Shown: in pieces, positions 30,195-37,098 of the stretch
Numbering within the stretch: position 1 is the first letter of the stretch
How the letters are laid out: every line of letters begins with the position of its first letter
Source of the DNA: Spirochaetales bacterium
GTDB lineage: Bacteria; Spirochaetota; Spirochaetia; Treponematales; Treponemataceae
Direction: 5' to 3'
Length of the DNA: 64,000 bases
NCBI GenBank assembly: GCA_030540405.1
Contig: JAUNWH010000005.1
Location: forward strand, 1 to 64,000
Notes under the pieces: model-generated
What the model was told of the DNA's origin: nothing
The model's database searches: none
Seen by the model: the letters and a program-made list of their open reading frames with translations, nothing else
Translations under genes and position numbers: made by a program

Positions 30195-30569
30195 TTATTT
30201 CTTGCTAACTTTTCCACCAGCAGCAGTGATGTCAGCGATGAGCTTGTCAGCATCAGCCTTAGATACACCCTCTTTAACAACCTGAGGAGCACCAGTAACG
30301 ATTGCCATTGCTTCCTTAAGACCAAGACCTGTTGCAGCCTTAACAGCCTTAATAACATCCATTTTCTTTGCTGGATCAATAGATTCAAGAGTAACAGTAA
30401 ATTCTGTCTGCTCTTCTTCAGCTGCCGCTGCTGGACCTGCTGCTACTGCTACAGGTGCTGCTGCAGAAACACCGAATTTTTCTTCCATTGCTTTTACGAG
30501 ATCAGCTGCCTGCTGAACTGTCATGTTTGCAATTGCTTCAAGAATTTCATCATTTGTAAGAGCTGCCAT
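30195..30569 (-). CDS. rplL: Ribosomal protein bL12 (L7/L12)
   Basis: 124 residues. The N-terminal dimerisation helix ([21 protein letters not shown]), an Ala/Pro-rich hinge (about 33-52) and the C-terminal factor-binding domain with [20 protein letters not shown] are all present. It forms the mobile stalk that recruits GTPase factors. A 167-base gap with a folded element separates it from rplJ. Confidence 0.98.
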   Translation of the reverse strand: MAALTNDEILEAIANMTVQQAADLVKAMEEKFGVSAAAPVAVAAGPAAAAEEEQTEFTVTLESIDPAKKMDVIKAVKAATGLGLKEAMAIVTGAPQVVKEGVSKADADKLIADITAAGGKVSKK

Positions 30570-30637
30570 ATTGTCTTCTCCGTAATCAAATATGATTAGT
30601 AAAATTTCCGTGCAGATAAAAACAAACTGTTTCTAAG

Positions 30638-30691
30638 CCCTGCATCGGTTTGTCTGCGGACAGTCGACAGCTATGAAGCCTGACCGCAGGG
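30638..30691 (-). promoter_or_regulatory. Structured element in the rplJ-rplL spacer
   Basis: CCCTGCGGT (minus strand, from 30691) pairs with ACC-GAT-GCAGGG (ending at 30638), closing a stem of about nine pairs around a 30-base loop that itself can fold. It lies about 70 bases before rplL. Position suggests control of the stalk-protein ratio, which must be four to six bL12 per uL10. No known family was matched. Confidence 0.45.
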
Positions 30692-30736
30692 AAAAATTCC
30701 GCTCTGGGCATTGCAAAAAGCTTTTGCCCTACTGAA

Positions 30737-31333
30737 TTATTCAGCTGCTGGAGCTGGAGCTGCTTCGGCTGCTGGAGCCTCTGCCGCAGGAGCTGCCTCT
30801 TCCGCCTTTGGAGCAACAGAAGCCGGACCTTCTTTTTCCAGTTTTTCAACATATGCTTGCAATGTTCCAGCAAGTTTTCTTGCAGGTCCATTGATTGCAG
30901 ACATAAGCATTGCGATGAGCTGTTTCTTTCCAGGGAGTTTTGCAAACGCCTCGATTTTTGCAGCATCATAAAGCTCGTCTTCTACCCAAGCGCCTTTTAC
31001 AACGAGAGCTGGAGCTTCTTTCGCAAAGTCAAACAAAACTTTTGCAGACTCGTTAGCCTCTTCCTTGATCATGGCAATAGCCGTTGGTCCAGAAAGATAC
31101 TGAGCAACTGCATCATTCTTCATTTCGTCAAAAGCTACACGCGCAAAGTTATTCTTGATAACCTTGAACTGTGAATTCTTTTCACGCAAAGAATGGCGGA
31201 GCTTTGAAATCTGCTCAACAGTAAGTCCTCTGTATTCAACAAAGATAAAATCTTTATATTCACTAAGAACTTTCTTTGCTTCTTCAATAGCCTGTGCTTT
31301 GCTAGGCTGAATCTTTTTTGCCAAAATAGCCAT
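30737..31333 (-). CDS. rplJ: Ribosomal protein uL10
   Basis: 198 residues, about 25-30 longer than usual. The rRNA-binding N-terminal domain has FVEYRGLTVEQISKLRHSLR and the KLPGKKQLIAMLMSAINGPA segment follows. The C-terminal helix that carries bL12 dimers ends in an Ala/Glu/Pro-rich tail (about 168-198). The start shares a base with the rplA stop. No uL10 leader is possible directly upstream. Confidence 0.96.
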   Translation of the reverse strand: MAILAKKIQPSKAQAIEEAKKVLSEYKDFIFVEYRGLTVEQISKLRHSLREKNSQFKVIKNNFARVAFDEMKNDAVAQYLSGPTAIAMIKEEANESAKVLFDFAKEAPALVVKGAWVEDELYDAAKIEAFAKLPGKKQLIAMLMSAINGPARKLAGTLQAYVEKLEKEGPASVAPKAEEAAPAAEAPAAEAAPAPAAE

Positions 31334-32010
31334 TATTCTGCCTCCTTAAAGTCAATCCAAACACCAGGTCCCATTGAAGAACTGATTGAAACAGAACGTA
31401 CAAATCCTACTTTTGCATCAGCTGGCTTTTTGCGCTCAAGCTCTGTGAGGAAAACTTTTACGTTTTCAGCAGTGTCCTTTGAATCCATGGAAACTTTTCC
31501 AACAGGAATATGAACAACGCCTGTCTTGTCTGCGCGGAATTCTGTGCGTCCCTTTTTGAGTTCAGCAACAGCCTGCGCAATGTTCGGTGTTACAGTTCCT
31601 GTCTTAGGGTTAGGCATAAGACCTTTGCGGCCCAAAACCATACCAAGACGACCAACATCTTTCATCATGTCTGGAGTAGCAACTGCAACATCAAAATCAA
31701 GCCAGCCGCCCTTTACTTTTTCAATGTACTCTGTACCTGCGTAAGTTGCGCCTGCATCAAGAGCTTCCTTTACACGGTCATCTTTACAGAAAACAAGAAC
31801 GCGCTTTTCAGCAGTAAACTGATGCGGGAATACAAGAGTATCACGTACAGTCTGATTTTTTTCCAGCTTAAGGGAAACTGAAAGCTCAACTGTTTCATCG
31901 AACTTTACATAGTGAAGATCTTTTACAAGCTGGCAAGCTTCTGAAATTCCATAAGCTTTTGCCGGATCATACTTCTTCAATGATTCGCGGTATTTCTTTC
32001 CGTGCTTCAT
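31333..32010 (-). CDS. rplA: Ribosomal protein uL1
   Basis: 225 residues. The family signature GRLGMVLGRKGLMPNPKTGT is present near residue 120. uL1 forms the L1 stalk that moves E-site tRNA and, in many bacteria, represses the rplK-rplA message by binding its leader. It shares one base with rplK. Confidence 0.97.
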   Translation of the reverse strand: MKHGKKYRESLKKYDPAKAYGISEACQLVKDLHYVKFDETVELSVSLKLEKNQTVRDTLVFPHQFTAEKRVLVFCKDDRVKEALDAGATYAGTEYIEKVKGGWLDFDVAVATPDMMKDVGRLGMVLGRKGLMPNPKTGTVTPNIAQAVAELKKGRTEFRADKTGVVHIPVGKVSMDSKDTAENVKVFLTELERKKPADAKVGFVRSVSISSSMGPGVWIDFKEAE

Positions 32011-32444
32011 TATTCAGCCTCCACTTCTACGCCCATACTGCGAGCAGTACCAGCGATGATTTTCTTAGCAGCCTCAATGTCGTTTGCGTTAAGATCAGGA
32101 AGTTTCTGTTTTGCAATTTCTTCAAGAGACGCTTTTGAAAGTTTTCCAACTTTGTTGCGAAGCGGATTTCCAGAGCCTTTCTGGATTCCAACAGCCTTTT
32201 TAATAAGAACAGCTGCAGGAGGAGTCTTGAGAATAAATGTGTAAGATTTGTCCTGATAGACAGTGATGACTACAGGGATAATAAGTCCCTTTTCCATGCT
32301 CTTTGTGCGGTCATTGAATTCCTGAACAAACTTAGGCGCAGAAACTCCGTGAGGTCCAAGAGCCGGTCCAATAGGTGGAGCTGGTGTAGCAGCGCCGGCA
32401 GGGCACTGAAGTTTAATGACAGCTGTAACCTTTTTTGTGGCCAT
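32010..32444 (-). CDS. rplK: Ribosomal protein uL11
   Basis: 144 residues. The N-terminal proline-rich segment [19 protein letters not shown] and the C-terminal rRNA-binding domain ending [11 protein letters not shown] are typical. uL11 binds the GTPase centre and is needed for the RelA stringent response in other bacteria. AAGGAG is seven bases upstream. Confidence 0.97.
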   Translation of the reverse strand: MATKKVTAVIKLQCPAGAATPAPPIGPALGPHGVSAPKFVQEFNDRTKSMEKGLIIPVVITVYQDKSYTFILKTPPAAVLIKKAVGIQKGSGNPLRNKVGKLSKASLEEIAKQKLPDLNANDIEAAKKIIAGTARSMGVEVEAE

Positions 32445-32468
32445 AATGTATCTCCTTACATTGGTGGT

Positions 32469-32490
32469 GGGTATCAGATTTTCTGAACCC
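32469..32490 (-). promoter_or_regulatory. rplK leader stem-loop, possible uL1 operator
   Basis: GGGT-TCAGA-AAA-TCTGA-T-ACCC folds into a bulged hairpin about 25 bases before the rplK start. A second small stem GTCC-GTT-GGAC lies just upstream. uL1 autoregulates through this leader in several bacteria. The match here rests on position and shape only. Confidence 0.35.
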
Positions 32491-32534
32491 TAGCGAAATG
32501 CCTATGTCCAACGGACTTGCACTTCTCCCAAAAT

Positions 32535-32561
32535 TAAGAAAAAAGCATTCATTGCGAATGC
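32535..32561 (-). terminator. Terminator downstream of nusG
   Basis: GCATTC-5-GAATGC is followed by TTTTTTC and further U-rich sequence on the minus strand, about 80 bases after the nusG stop. The stem is only 6 bp, so partial read-through into rplK is likely. The rplK promoter's start point falls inside this hairpin. Confidence 0.6.
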
Positions 32562-32564
32562 AAA

Positions 32565-32593
32565 ATTCTATCAAACATCAGAGCCAGTTTCAA
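32565..32593 (-). promoter_or_regulatory. rplK: Promoter for rplKAJL-rpoBC
   Basis: TTGAAA (-35, 32588-32593) and TAGAAT (-10, 32565-32570) on the minus strand are exactly 17 bases apart. Predicted start is near 32558, giving a leader of about 115 bases for rplK. The -35 lies inside an arm of the upstream hairpin. Confidence 0.65.
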
Positions 32594-32613
32594 AAATGCT
32601 GTTTGAAACCGGC
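32583..32613 (-). terminator. Stable hairpin after nusG
   Basis: An 11-bp stem with one G-U pair (32583-32593 with 32603-32613) begins about 27 bases after the nusG stop. No U-run follows. It may protect the nusG 3' end. Its distal arm contains the -35 box of the rplK promoter. Confidence 0.5.
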
Positions 32614-32639
32614 ATAAAAGTTAAACTGCAAAAAGCAAT

Positions 32640-33197
32640 TTATATTTTTTCAACTTGAAGAACATCAACTTCTACAGGAGTTGCTCTTCCAAAAATCTGA
32701 ACATTAACACGGAGCTTGTTCTTTTCTGTATTTATATCTTCGATAGCACCGCTGAAAGTTGCAAAAGGACCTTCTGTGATTTTTACAGTCTCGCCAACTT
32801 CAAAATTCTGCTTAATGCGAACCTGCTTTTCACCTTTAAGCTCGCCAGCCATCTGAAGAATATTTTTTGCTTCGTCTGTGGAAATTGGACGTGGCTTTTC
32901 AGAAGGCTTAACACCAACAAAGCCAGTTACGCCCTGAACACGGCGGATTAGAGAGCAGGTATTCTTCCAGCCAATCTGCGGAAGATCCATTTCAATCATA
33001 ATGTAGCCAGGAAGAATCAAGTTATTGCGGACGTGTTTTTTTCCATTTGAAATTTCAACAACTTCTTCCATTGGAACTTTTACTTGAAAAACAATATTTG
33101 AATCAAGTTTCTGCTCTGTGAGCATAGTTGCCAATGTTCTTTGAATTTTCTGTTCGTAGCCTGAATAAGTCTGAAGAATATACCAGCTTCTTGCCAT
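32640..33197 (-). CDS. nusG: Transcription elongation/antitermination factor NusG
   Basis: 185 residues. The NGN domain has SWYILQTYSGYEQKIQ and the PGYIMIEMDL region. The KOW domain at the C-terminus has VGETVKITEGPFATFSGAIEDI. NusG couples RNA polymerase to the ribosome via uS10 and to Rho. It lies nine bases after secE in the usual secE-nusG order. Confidence 0.97.
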   Translation of the reverse strand: MARSWYILQTYSGYEQKIQRTLATMLTEQKLDSNIVFQVKVPMEEVVEISNGKKHVRNNLILPGYIMIEMDLPQIGWKNTCSLIRRVQGVTGFVGVKPSEKPRPISTDEAKNILQMAGELKGEKQVRIKQNFEVGETVKITEGPFATFSGAIEDINTEKNKLRVNVQIFGRATPVEVDVLQVEKI

Positions 33198-33206
33198 TTG
33201 ATTCCC

Positions 33207-33386
33207 CTAGAATACGAGGCGGAGGCCTTCTGTAAACAGCCAGTCAAGAAGACCAAGAATCAATGCAACAATAATTGTAGAGATGAAAACAACCTTTGTA
33301 GAAGAAAGAACGTCGCTGCGTGTAGGCCAAGTTACTTTTCTAAGCTCTCCGGCACATTCTTTAAAAAACTGAAAAATCTTTTTCAT
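33207..33386 (-). CDS. secE: Preprotein translocase subunit SecE
   Basis: About 59 residues, the short one-span form. The amphipathic helix FFKECAGELRKVTWPTRSDVL contains the conserved KVTWP motif, followed by a single membrane span (about 30-52). The ATG at 33386 is six bases from a GAGG; an ATG two codons earlier is too close to it. It partners SecY. Confidence 0.93.
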   Translation of the reverse strand: MKKIFQFFKECAGELRKVTWPTRSDVLSSTKVVFISTIIVALILGLLDWLFTEGLRLVF

Positions 33387-33411
33387 TTTCATCCTCGTCT
33401 TTTGTAATTAA

Positions 33412-33484
33412 CAGGCCAGGCAGGACTCGAACCCGCGACAACCGGTTTTGGAGACCGGGACTCTACCAACTGAGCTACTGACCT
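33412..33484 (-). tRNA. tRNA-Trp (anticodon CCA)
   Basis: A full 73-base cloverleaf is seen on the minus strand. The 7-bp acceptor stem is AGGTCAG/CTGGCCT with one G-U pair and a G discriminator. The anticodon loop CTCCAAA carries CCA, and the T-loop GGTTCGAGTCC is normal. The 3' CCA is not encoded. It lies between rpmG and secE and is cotranscribed with them. Confidence 0.95.
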
Positions 33485-33521
33485 AAAATATATTCAGCCT
33501 CCATAAAAGAAGGCATATATT

Positions 33522-33698
33522 TTATTTAGCTTTTGTTTCCTTATGAAGGATTTCTTTGCGGCAGAACGGGCAGTACTTGTTCTTTTCAAGTTTGCCAGTG
33601 ATATTCTTGCGGTTTTTGTATGTTGTGTAATTTTTGCGTTTGCATTCTGTACACTGCAATGCAATGATTTCTACGGCTGACTTTTTCTTGCTTGCCAT
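33522..33698 (-). CDS. rpmG: Ribosomal protein bL33, zinc-binding form
   Basis: 58 residues, read between the two tRNA genes. It starts [20 protein letters not shown], with two CxxC pairs (residues 16/19 and 43/46), so it is the C+ form. It matches the common order rpmG-tRNA-Trp-secE-nusG. GAGCAAAT precedes the ATG. Confidence 0.94.
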   Translation of the reverse strand: MASKKKSAVEIIALQCTECKRKNYTTYKNRKNITGKLEKNKYCPFCRKEILHKETKAK

Positions 33699-33729
33699 AA
33701 TATTTGCTCCTCTGTTTTTCTAATCTTAT

Positions 33730-33802
33730 AGCTCCCGAGCGGAATCGGACCGCTGACCTCATCGTTACCAACGATGTGCTCTACCGACTGAGCTACAAGA
33801 GC
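33730..33802 (-). tRNA. tRNA-Thr (anticodon GGT)
   Basis: A 73-base cloverleaf on the minus strand. The acceptor stem is GCTCTTG/CGGGAGC, the anticodon stem CATCG/CGATG has loop TTGGTAA with GGT, and the T-loop GGTCCGATTCC is normal. CCA is not encoded. It is the first element of the rpmG-secE-nusG transcript, just downstream of a consensus promoter. Confidence 0.95.
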
Positions 33803-33841
33803 ATAGGGATAATATTCCCCTGAAAAATAGTATGTTTTGGA

Positions 33842-33870
33842 AATATAACTTAATAGAAAAAATATGTCAA
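33842..33870 (-). promoter_or_regulatory. Strong promoter of the tRNA-Thr-rpmG-tRNA-Trp-secE-nusG unit
   Basis: A perfect TTGACA (33865-33870) and TATATT (33842-33847) are 17 bases apart on the minus strand, about 40 bases before the tRNA-Thr 5' end. This is the best sigma-70 match in the window. Confidence 0.85.
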
Positions 33871-33932
33871 TAAGAGATTCCTGAATTTGTTGAAATTCGA
33901 ATAAGATTTTTAGAACAATAGGCTGAATTCTG

Positions 33933-33962
33933 AAAAAAGATTGTCGTATCAAGTACGACAAT
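33933..33962 (-). terminator. Palindromic repeat acting as cysE terminator
   Basis: A perfect 9-bp palindrome ATTGTCGTA-5-TACGACAAT is followed on the minus strand by C and six U, 40 bases after the cysE stop. The same core occurs at 53086-53113, so a dispersed repeat appears to supply this terminator. Confidence 0.75.
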
Positions 33963-34001
33963 GACATTTAAAACTTATTGCCCAGTGATGCAAAAATCCG
34001 A

Positions 34002-34865
34002 CTACGAGCGGCATTCCTGCGTAAAGGTTGTATGCGGCGGAACAGACTTTGTAATCCAAGTGTTTCCGCCTATTACGCAGCCTTCTCCAATGACGGTGTT
34101 TCCGCCTAGAATCGTGGCATTGGCGTAAATTGTAACATTGTCTTCTATTGTTGGGTGGCGTTTTTTGTTCATAAGCTCTTTCTTTACGCTCAAAGCACCC
34201 AGTGTAACACCTTGGTAAATCTTTACATTGTTGCCGATAATGCAGCTTTCGCCGATTACAACACCAGTTCCATGGTCAATAAAAAAACTTTCGCCTATTT
34301 TGGCACCCGGATTTATATCAATTCCAGTATGGCTGTGCGCGTATTCACTCATTATGCGCGGAATAACAGGAACTCCGTTTTCAGTAAGAAAATGCGCAAT
34401 CCTATAAACAGAAATCGCTTCAAGGCACGGATAAGAAACTATTACTTCCTCGCTAGACTTTGCAGCTGGATCTCCAGCATTGGCAGCCTGAACATCAAGC
34501 CCGATTTTTCTGCGGATTTCTGGAATTTCCTCAATAAGAGCAAGAGAAGCCTTTTCCGCAAGATTAAAGCAATGGGAAAGCTCCACTTTGTCGTTCTGGA
34601 CAACAAAAGAAAGGGCTTTTTTAATTTCTCGGGTAAGCATTGAAACTATGCGGTTCACACGCTCGCCTGTAACAAATCTCAATGTAAGCGAATCAATTTC
34701 TTCCGCAACCCTGTAGCCTGGAAAAATCAAGCACTGAATATCTTTTAGAACCGTTATTACATTTTCCCTGTTTGGAAACTTCATGGCTTCATCAAGGTTG
34801 ATTCCTCCGTACTTTTGGTAAGATTCAAGTATTTTTTCTACGGCAGTGTCAATTGTCGCGCTCAT
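34002..34865 (-). CDS. cysE: Serine O-acetyltransferase
   Basis: 287 residues. The C-terminal left-handed beta-helix has hexapeptide repeats with GINPGAKIG, IDHGTGVVIGESCIIGNNVKI and GGNTVIGEGCVIGGN. The catalytic His-Asp pair sits in THTGID-like HSHTGIDINPGA. The long helical N-terminus (about 1-165) and the insert place it with the larger SAT/EpsC type. It makes O-acetylserine from serine and acetyl-CoA, the first step of cysteine synthesis. It is a single gene with a GAGG ribosome site. The sulfur amino acid cluster at 51-58 kb may be functionally related. Confidence 0.93.
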   Translation of the reverse strand: MSATIDTAVEKILESYQKYGGINLDEAMKFPNRENVITVLKDIQCLIFPGYRVAEEIDSLTLRFVTGERVNRIVSMLTREIKKALSFVVQNDKVELSHCFNLAEKASLALIEEIPEIRRKIGLDVQAANAGDPAAKSSEEVIVSYPCLEAISVYRIAHFLTENGVPVIPRIMSEYAHSHTGIDINPGAKIGESFFIDHGTGVVIGESCIIGNNVKIYQGVTLGALSVKKELMNKKRHPTIEDNVTIYANATILGGNTVIGEGCVIGGNTWITKSVPPHTTFTQECRS

Positions 34866-34901
34866 AAGACCTCGCTTTTAATTTTCTGCAAAGCAAACTG
34901 G

Positions 34902-35408
34902 CTAGCTCCAGTACTTTTTGCCCCAGTTTTCAAAATTCCATTCATCGGAATATTCATTGCATTCATAGTCAATGTAATATAAAAGTCCATTCTGTACAAT
35001 AAAATTTGTAGGATAATAATCAATATTAAGGTGAAGCGGATAAAGTTTACGGCACATTTCTTCTATTTGGGCGATGTATTCGGGTTTTACAAGATTTTCC
35101 TTGGCAAGTTGCTCGATTGTAGGACCGTCAATATATTCCTTTAAAATACGTTCGTTTTGAACATCGTGCGCAATCATAAACGGAATTCTTATGCCGGCAT
35201 TTTTCAGCCGCTCGTAATCATTAAGTTCCGCCATTATCTTGTTGCCAAACTGATAATAGCTGCACGGCTCGTGGTGAATCTGCTTGAGAACAAAAAAACT
35301 TCCGCCGCAAGAAGCAAGATACGAATACCCGCCCTTGCCTTTGCCCAAAAGCTTTTCAAGCTGATAATCCTTTCCGTTTAATGAAATGCACGAATTAAGC
35401 TCAAGCAT
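34902..35408 (-). CDS. Small protein-kinase-fold protein
   Basis: 168 residues. A glycine-rich loop LGKGKGGYSYLA (about 20-31) is followed by VLKQ with the ATP-binding Lys. A catalytic-loop-like HLNIDYYPTNFI (His-x3-Asp-x4-Asn) and an Asp-Tyr-Glu in place of Asp-Phe-Gly come later. This fits a minimal bacterial kinase (protein kinase or aminoglycoside-kinase-like fold). The substrate is unknown. A G9 tract lies eight bases before its ATG and merges with the AGG of its ribosome site, so expression may vary by slippage. Confidence 0.7.
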   Translation of the reverse strand: MLELNSCISLNGKDYQLEKLLGKGKGGYSYLASCGGSFFVLKQIHHEPCSYYQFGNKIMAELNDYERLKNAGIRIPFMIAHDVQNERILKEYIDGPTIEQLAKENLVKPEYIAQIEEMCRKLYPLHLNIDYYPTNFIVQNGLLYYIDYECNEYSDEWNFENWGKKYWS

Positions 35409-35415
35409 AAAGCCT

Positions 35416-35424
35416 CCCCCCCCC
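35416..35424. repeat. G9/C9 tract in the kinase-gene leader
   Basis: Nine C on the plus strand (nine G on the coding strand) sit directly before AGG-CTTT-ATG. A TAAAAT -10-like hexamer lies at 35434-35439, which would place the tract at the very start of the transcript. Length change would alter the leader and perhaps the start site. Confidence 0.85.
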
Positions 35425-35460
35425 TTTGGTTTTATTTTAGGTTTTGTAATTACTGAAAAA

Positions 35461-35538
35461 CTCGGCGAGAATTTTTTAAAACACGCCGTACTTTTTAAAT
35501 TTCACGCCGAGAATTTACGGAAAACACGGCGTGTTTTT
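35461..35538. repeat. Four interlocking short palindromes
   Basis: CTCGGCGAG, ACACGCCGT, CACGCCGAG and ACACGGCGTGT occur at about 20-base intervals between the kinase gene and the SUMF1 lipoprotein stop. They can pair in several alternative ways. The last one (35521-35538) is just past the lipoprotein stop and could be its terminator (stem then UUUU). Confidence 0.65.
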
Positions 35539-35539
35539 A

Positions 35540-36783
35540 TTATTTTGCAGTACGCACGATACGGAAACCGTTTCTATTTGAACTTGCAGTATAGGACATA
35601 TATAAGTGATAATAAACTGTACACATATATGATCTATTCATTTTAGAACTACCGCCTCTAACACATCTTTCTCCAGAATCATTCGAATCCCAGCACCATT
35701 CTTCTACATTTCCACTCATATCATACATACCAAGTATATTTGGTGATAGTTTTTTTGTTTCATAGATAGTATTATCGCACCATCCGACATCAGCCAAAGT
35801 ATCACTTCCTGAATACATATACTGTGTGCCAGTCAGTCCGTTTCCGCCGCGTGCCGCATATTCCCATTCAACTTCTGTAAGAAGTCTGTAGCCGTTTGCT
35901 TCAAAATTACAAGTTGAATTATTTCCATTTACGACATAACAAGGCGTTAGACCTTCGGCTTCACTTCGGGTATTACAATATTCCAATGCCGCTGTCCAAC
36001 TCACATAATATGCAGGATAATCTCCACCTCCAGAAGGAGTATCATTCTTATAAACTCCTCCATACTGACTGTACTCTTCTTGCGTAACTTCATGGTCGCA
36101 AATATAAAAGTTGCTTATTGTTACAGTTCTTCCATCAATAAATACTTCGCTATTTGGAGCTGCTCCTGTTATTGTTGCGCCTTCTACAAACACAAAGCCG
36201 TCTGTAGACCACTTTGCATAAAGTGTAACATCAGTTTTTTCAAATACATTAATAGAAGCATTATTGTAAACCGGGTCGCTGTGTATGCTAGTCGCCCAGC
36301 CTTGAAATGTAGAGCCGTCTTTTGTGAATAAATTTTCTGAAAGAGACTGGGAAGTTCCGTAAGTAAAAACTTGAGATGGCATTGTTCCAGTTCCGCCGTT
36401 CGAATCAAAAGTTACAGTAAATTTGTCATGAAGCGTTACAGTGCAAGGAGAAGTTTCTCCAGCAACAACTGTTACTTCTGAATTTCCAAGACCAGACAAA
36501 ACATTATTTTTATAAGCTTTGACTTCAACTGTGTAAGTTTCTGGACTGACTTCTGAAAACTCCAGTCCCCCCCCGAAAAACCAGTTTCAGTCTGAATAAC
36601 AGTTTCATTCAACAAAAGTTCTACTATATAAGTATCAGCTTTTGAACTAGAGCTAATTTCACGTGCGCCGCCAGGCAAGGCAACACGGATTGAGCCGCCT
36701 TTTTCAGAGCCACCGCTCATGTTCATGCAGGACGCAGCCACAAATAAAAACGCAAATAAAGCCGGAACAATAAATTTCTTCAT
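35540..36783 (-). pseudogene. SUMF1/FGE-fold lipoprotein, out of frame at a G8 tract
   Basis: The first frame starts at 36783 (GGAGG upstream) with a lipoprotein signal peptide whose lipobox ends AASC. It runs about 70 residues, then at the G8 tract (36567-36574) enters a wrong frame and stops at 36472. The downstream frame carries an InlB/Flg_new-type B-repeat (FTVTFDSNGGTGTMPSQ to TLYAKW), then a formylglycine-enzyme-fold domain with YRLLTEVEWEYAARGG and MYDMSGNVEEWCWD and ending GFRIVRTAK. Nine (or six) G would join both into a 414-residue lipoprotein. It is either a phase-off contingency gene, a sequencing error in the run, or a decaying copy. Several family-conserved residues (Pro in YRLP, Trp in NVWEW) are altered. 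Confidence 0.8.
36567..36574. repeat. G8/C8 tract at the lipoprotein frameshift
   Basis: Eight C on the plus strand mark the exact point where the lipoprotein reading frame switches. One extra G restores a continuous coding frame on both sides. Confidence 0.9.
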
Positions 36784-36816
36784 AAAAGACCTCCAATTAA
36801 AATGTACACATTTAAA

Positions 36817-36974
36817 GATTGCCGGGGAGAATTCCGACAATGACAAAGGCACGGAACTGCCGGAGCAAGCCAGACAATGGCAGTTTTACATTTTCATGCC
36901 ATTATCAAGCTTAGATTTTTCTGTCATTCCCGCACTTGATTCCTTCTTGTCATTATCGGGCTTGACCCGATAAT
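36817..36974. repeat. Cluster of dispersed palindromic repeats
   Basis: The lipoprotein-deacetylase gap (36784-37098) holds several repeat units: a GATTGCC/CCGACAATGACA unit at 36817-36845, AACTGCC/GGCAGTT arms at 36855-36885, a TGTCATTCCCG half at 36921, and a perfect 9-bp palindrome ATTATCGGG-5-CCCGATAAT at 36952-36974. No gene is seen in this gap. Confidence 0.75.
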
Positions 36975-37098
36975 CTAATTTTTCTTCTTAACAAGAATCT
37001 AAATTAAATTATACTGAATAAATTCCAAAAAACAACTTTTTGACAGAAAAATCGTTAGATTTTTCCAATCCGTGTGGAAAAATAAAGCAAAATCTATT

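Noticed and set aside
33671-33967. A minus-strand open frame of 98 codons.
   Set aside because: It runs through tRNA-Thr and its promoter and overlaps rpmG in another frame.
35540-36499. A complete DGR system around the SUMF1 gene.
   Set aside because: No reverse transcriptase, accessory protein or template repeat was found anywhere in the window; kept only as a hypothesis for a remote target.
36472-36852. A separate 126-codon gene upstream of the SUMF1 frame.
   Set aside because: Its C-terminal part is out-of-frame translation past the G8 tract; it is the 5' half of one lipoprotein gene.
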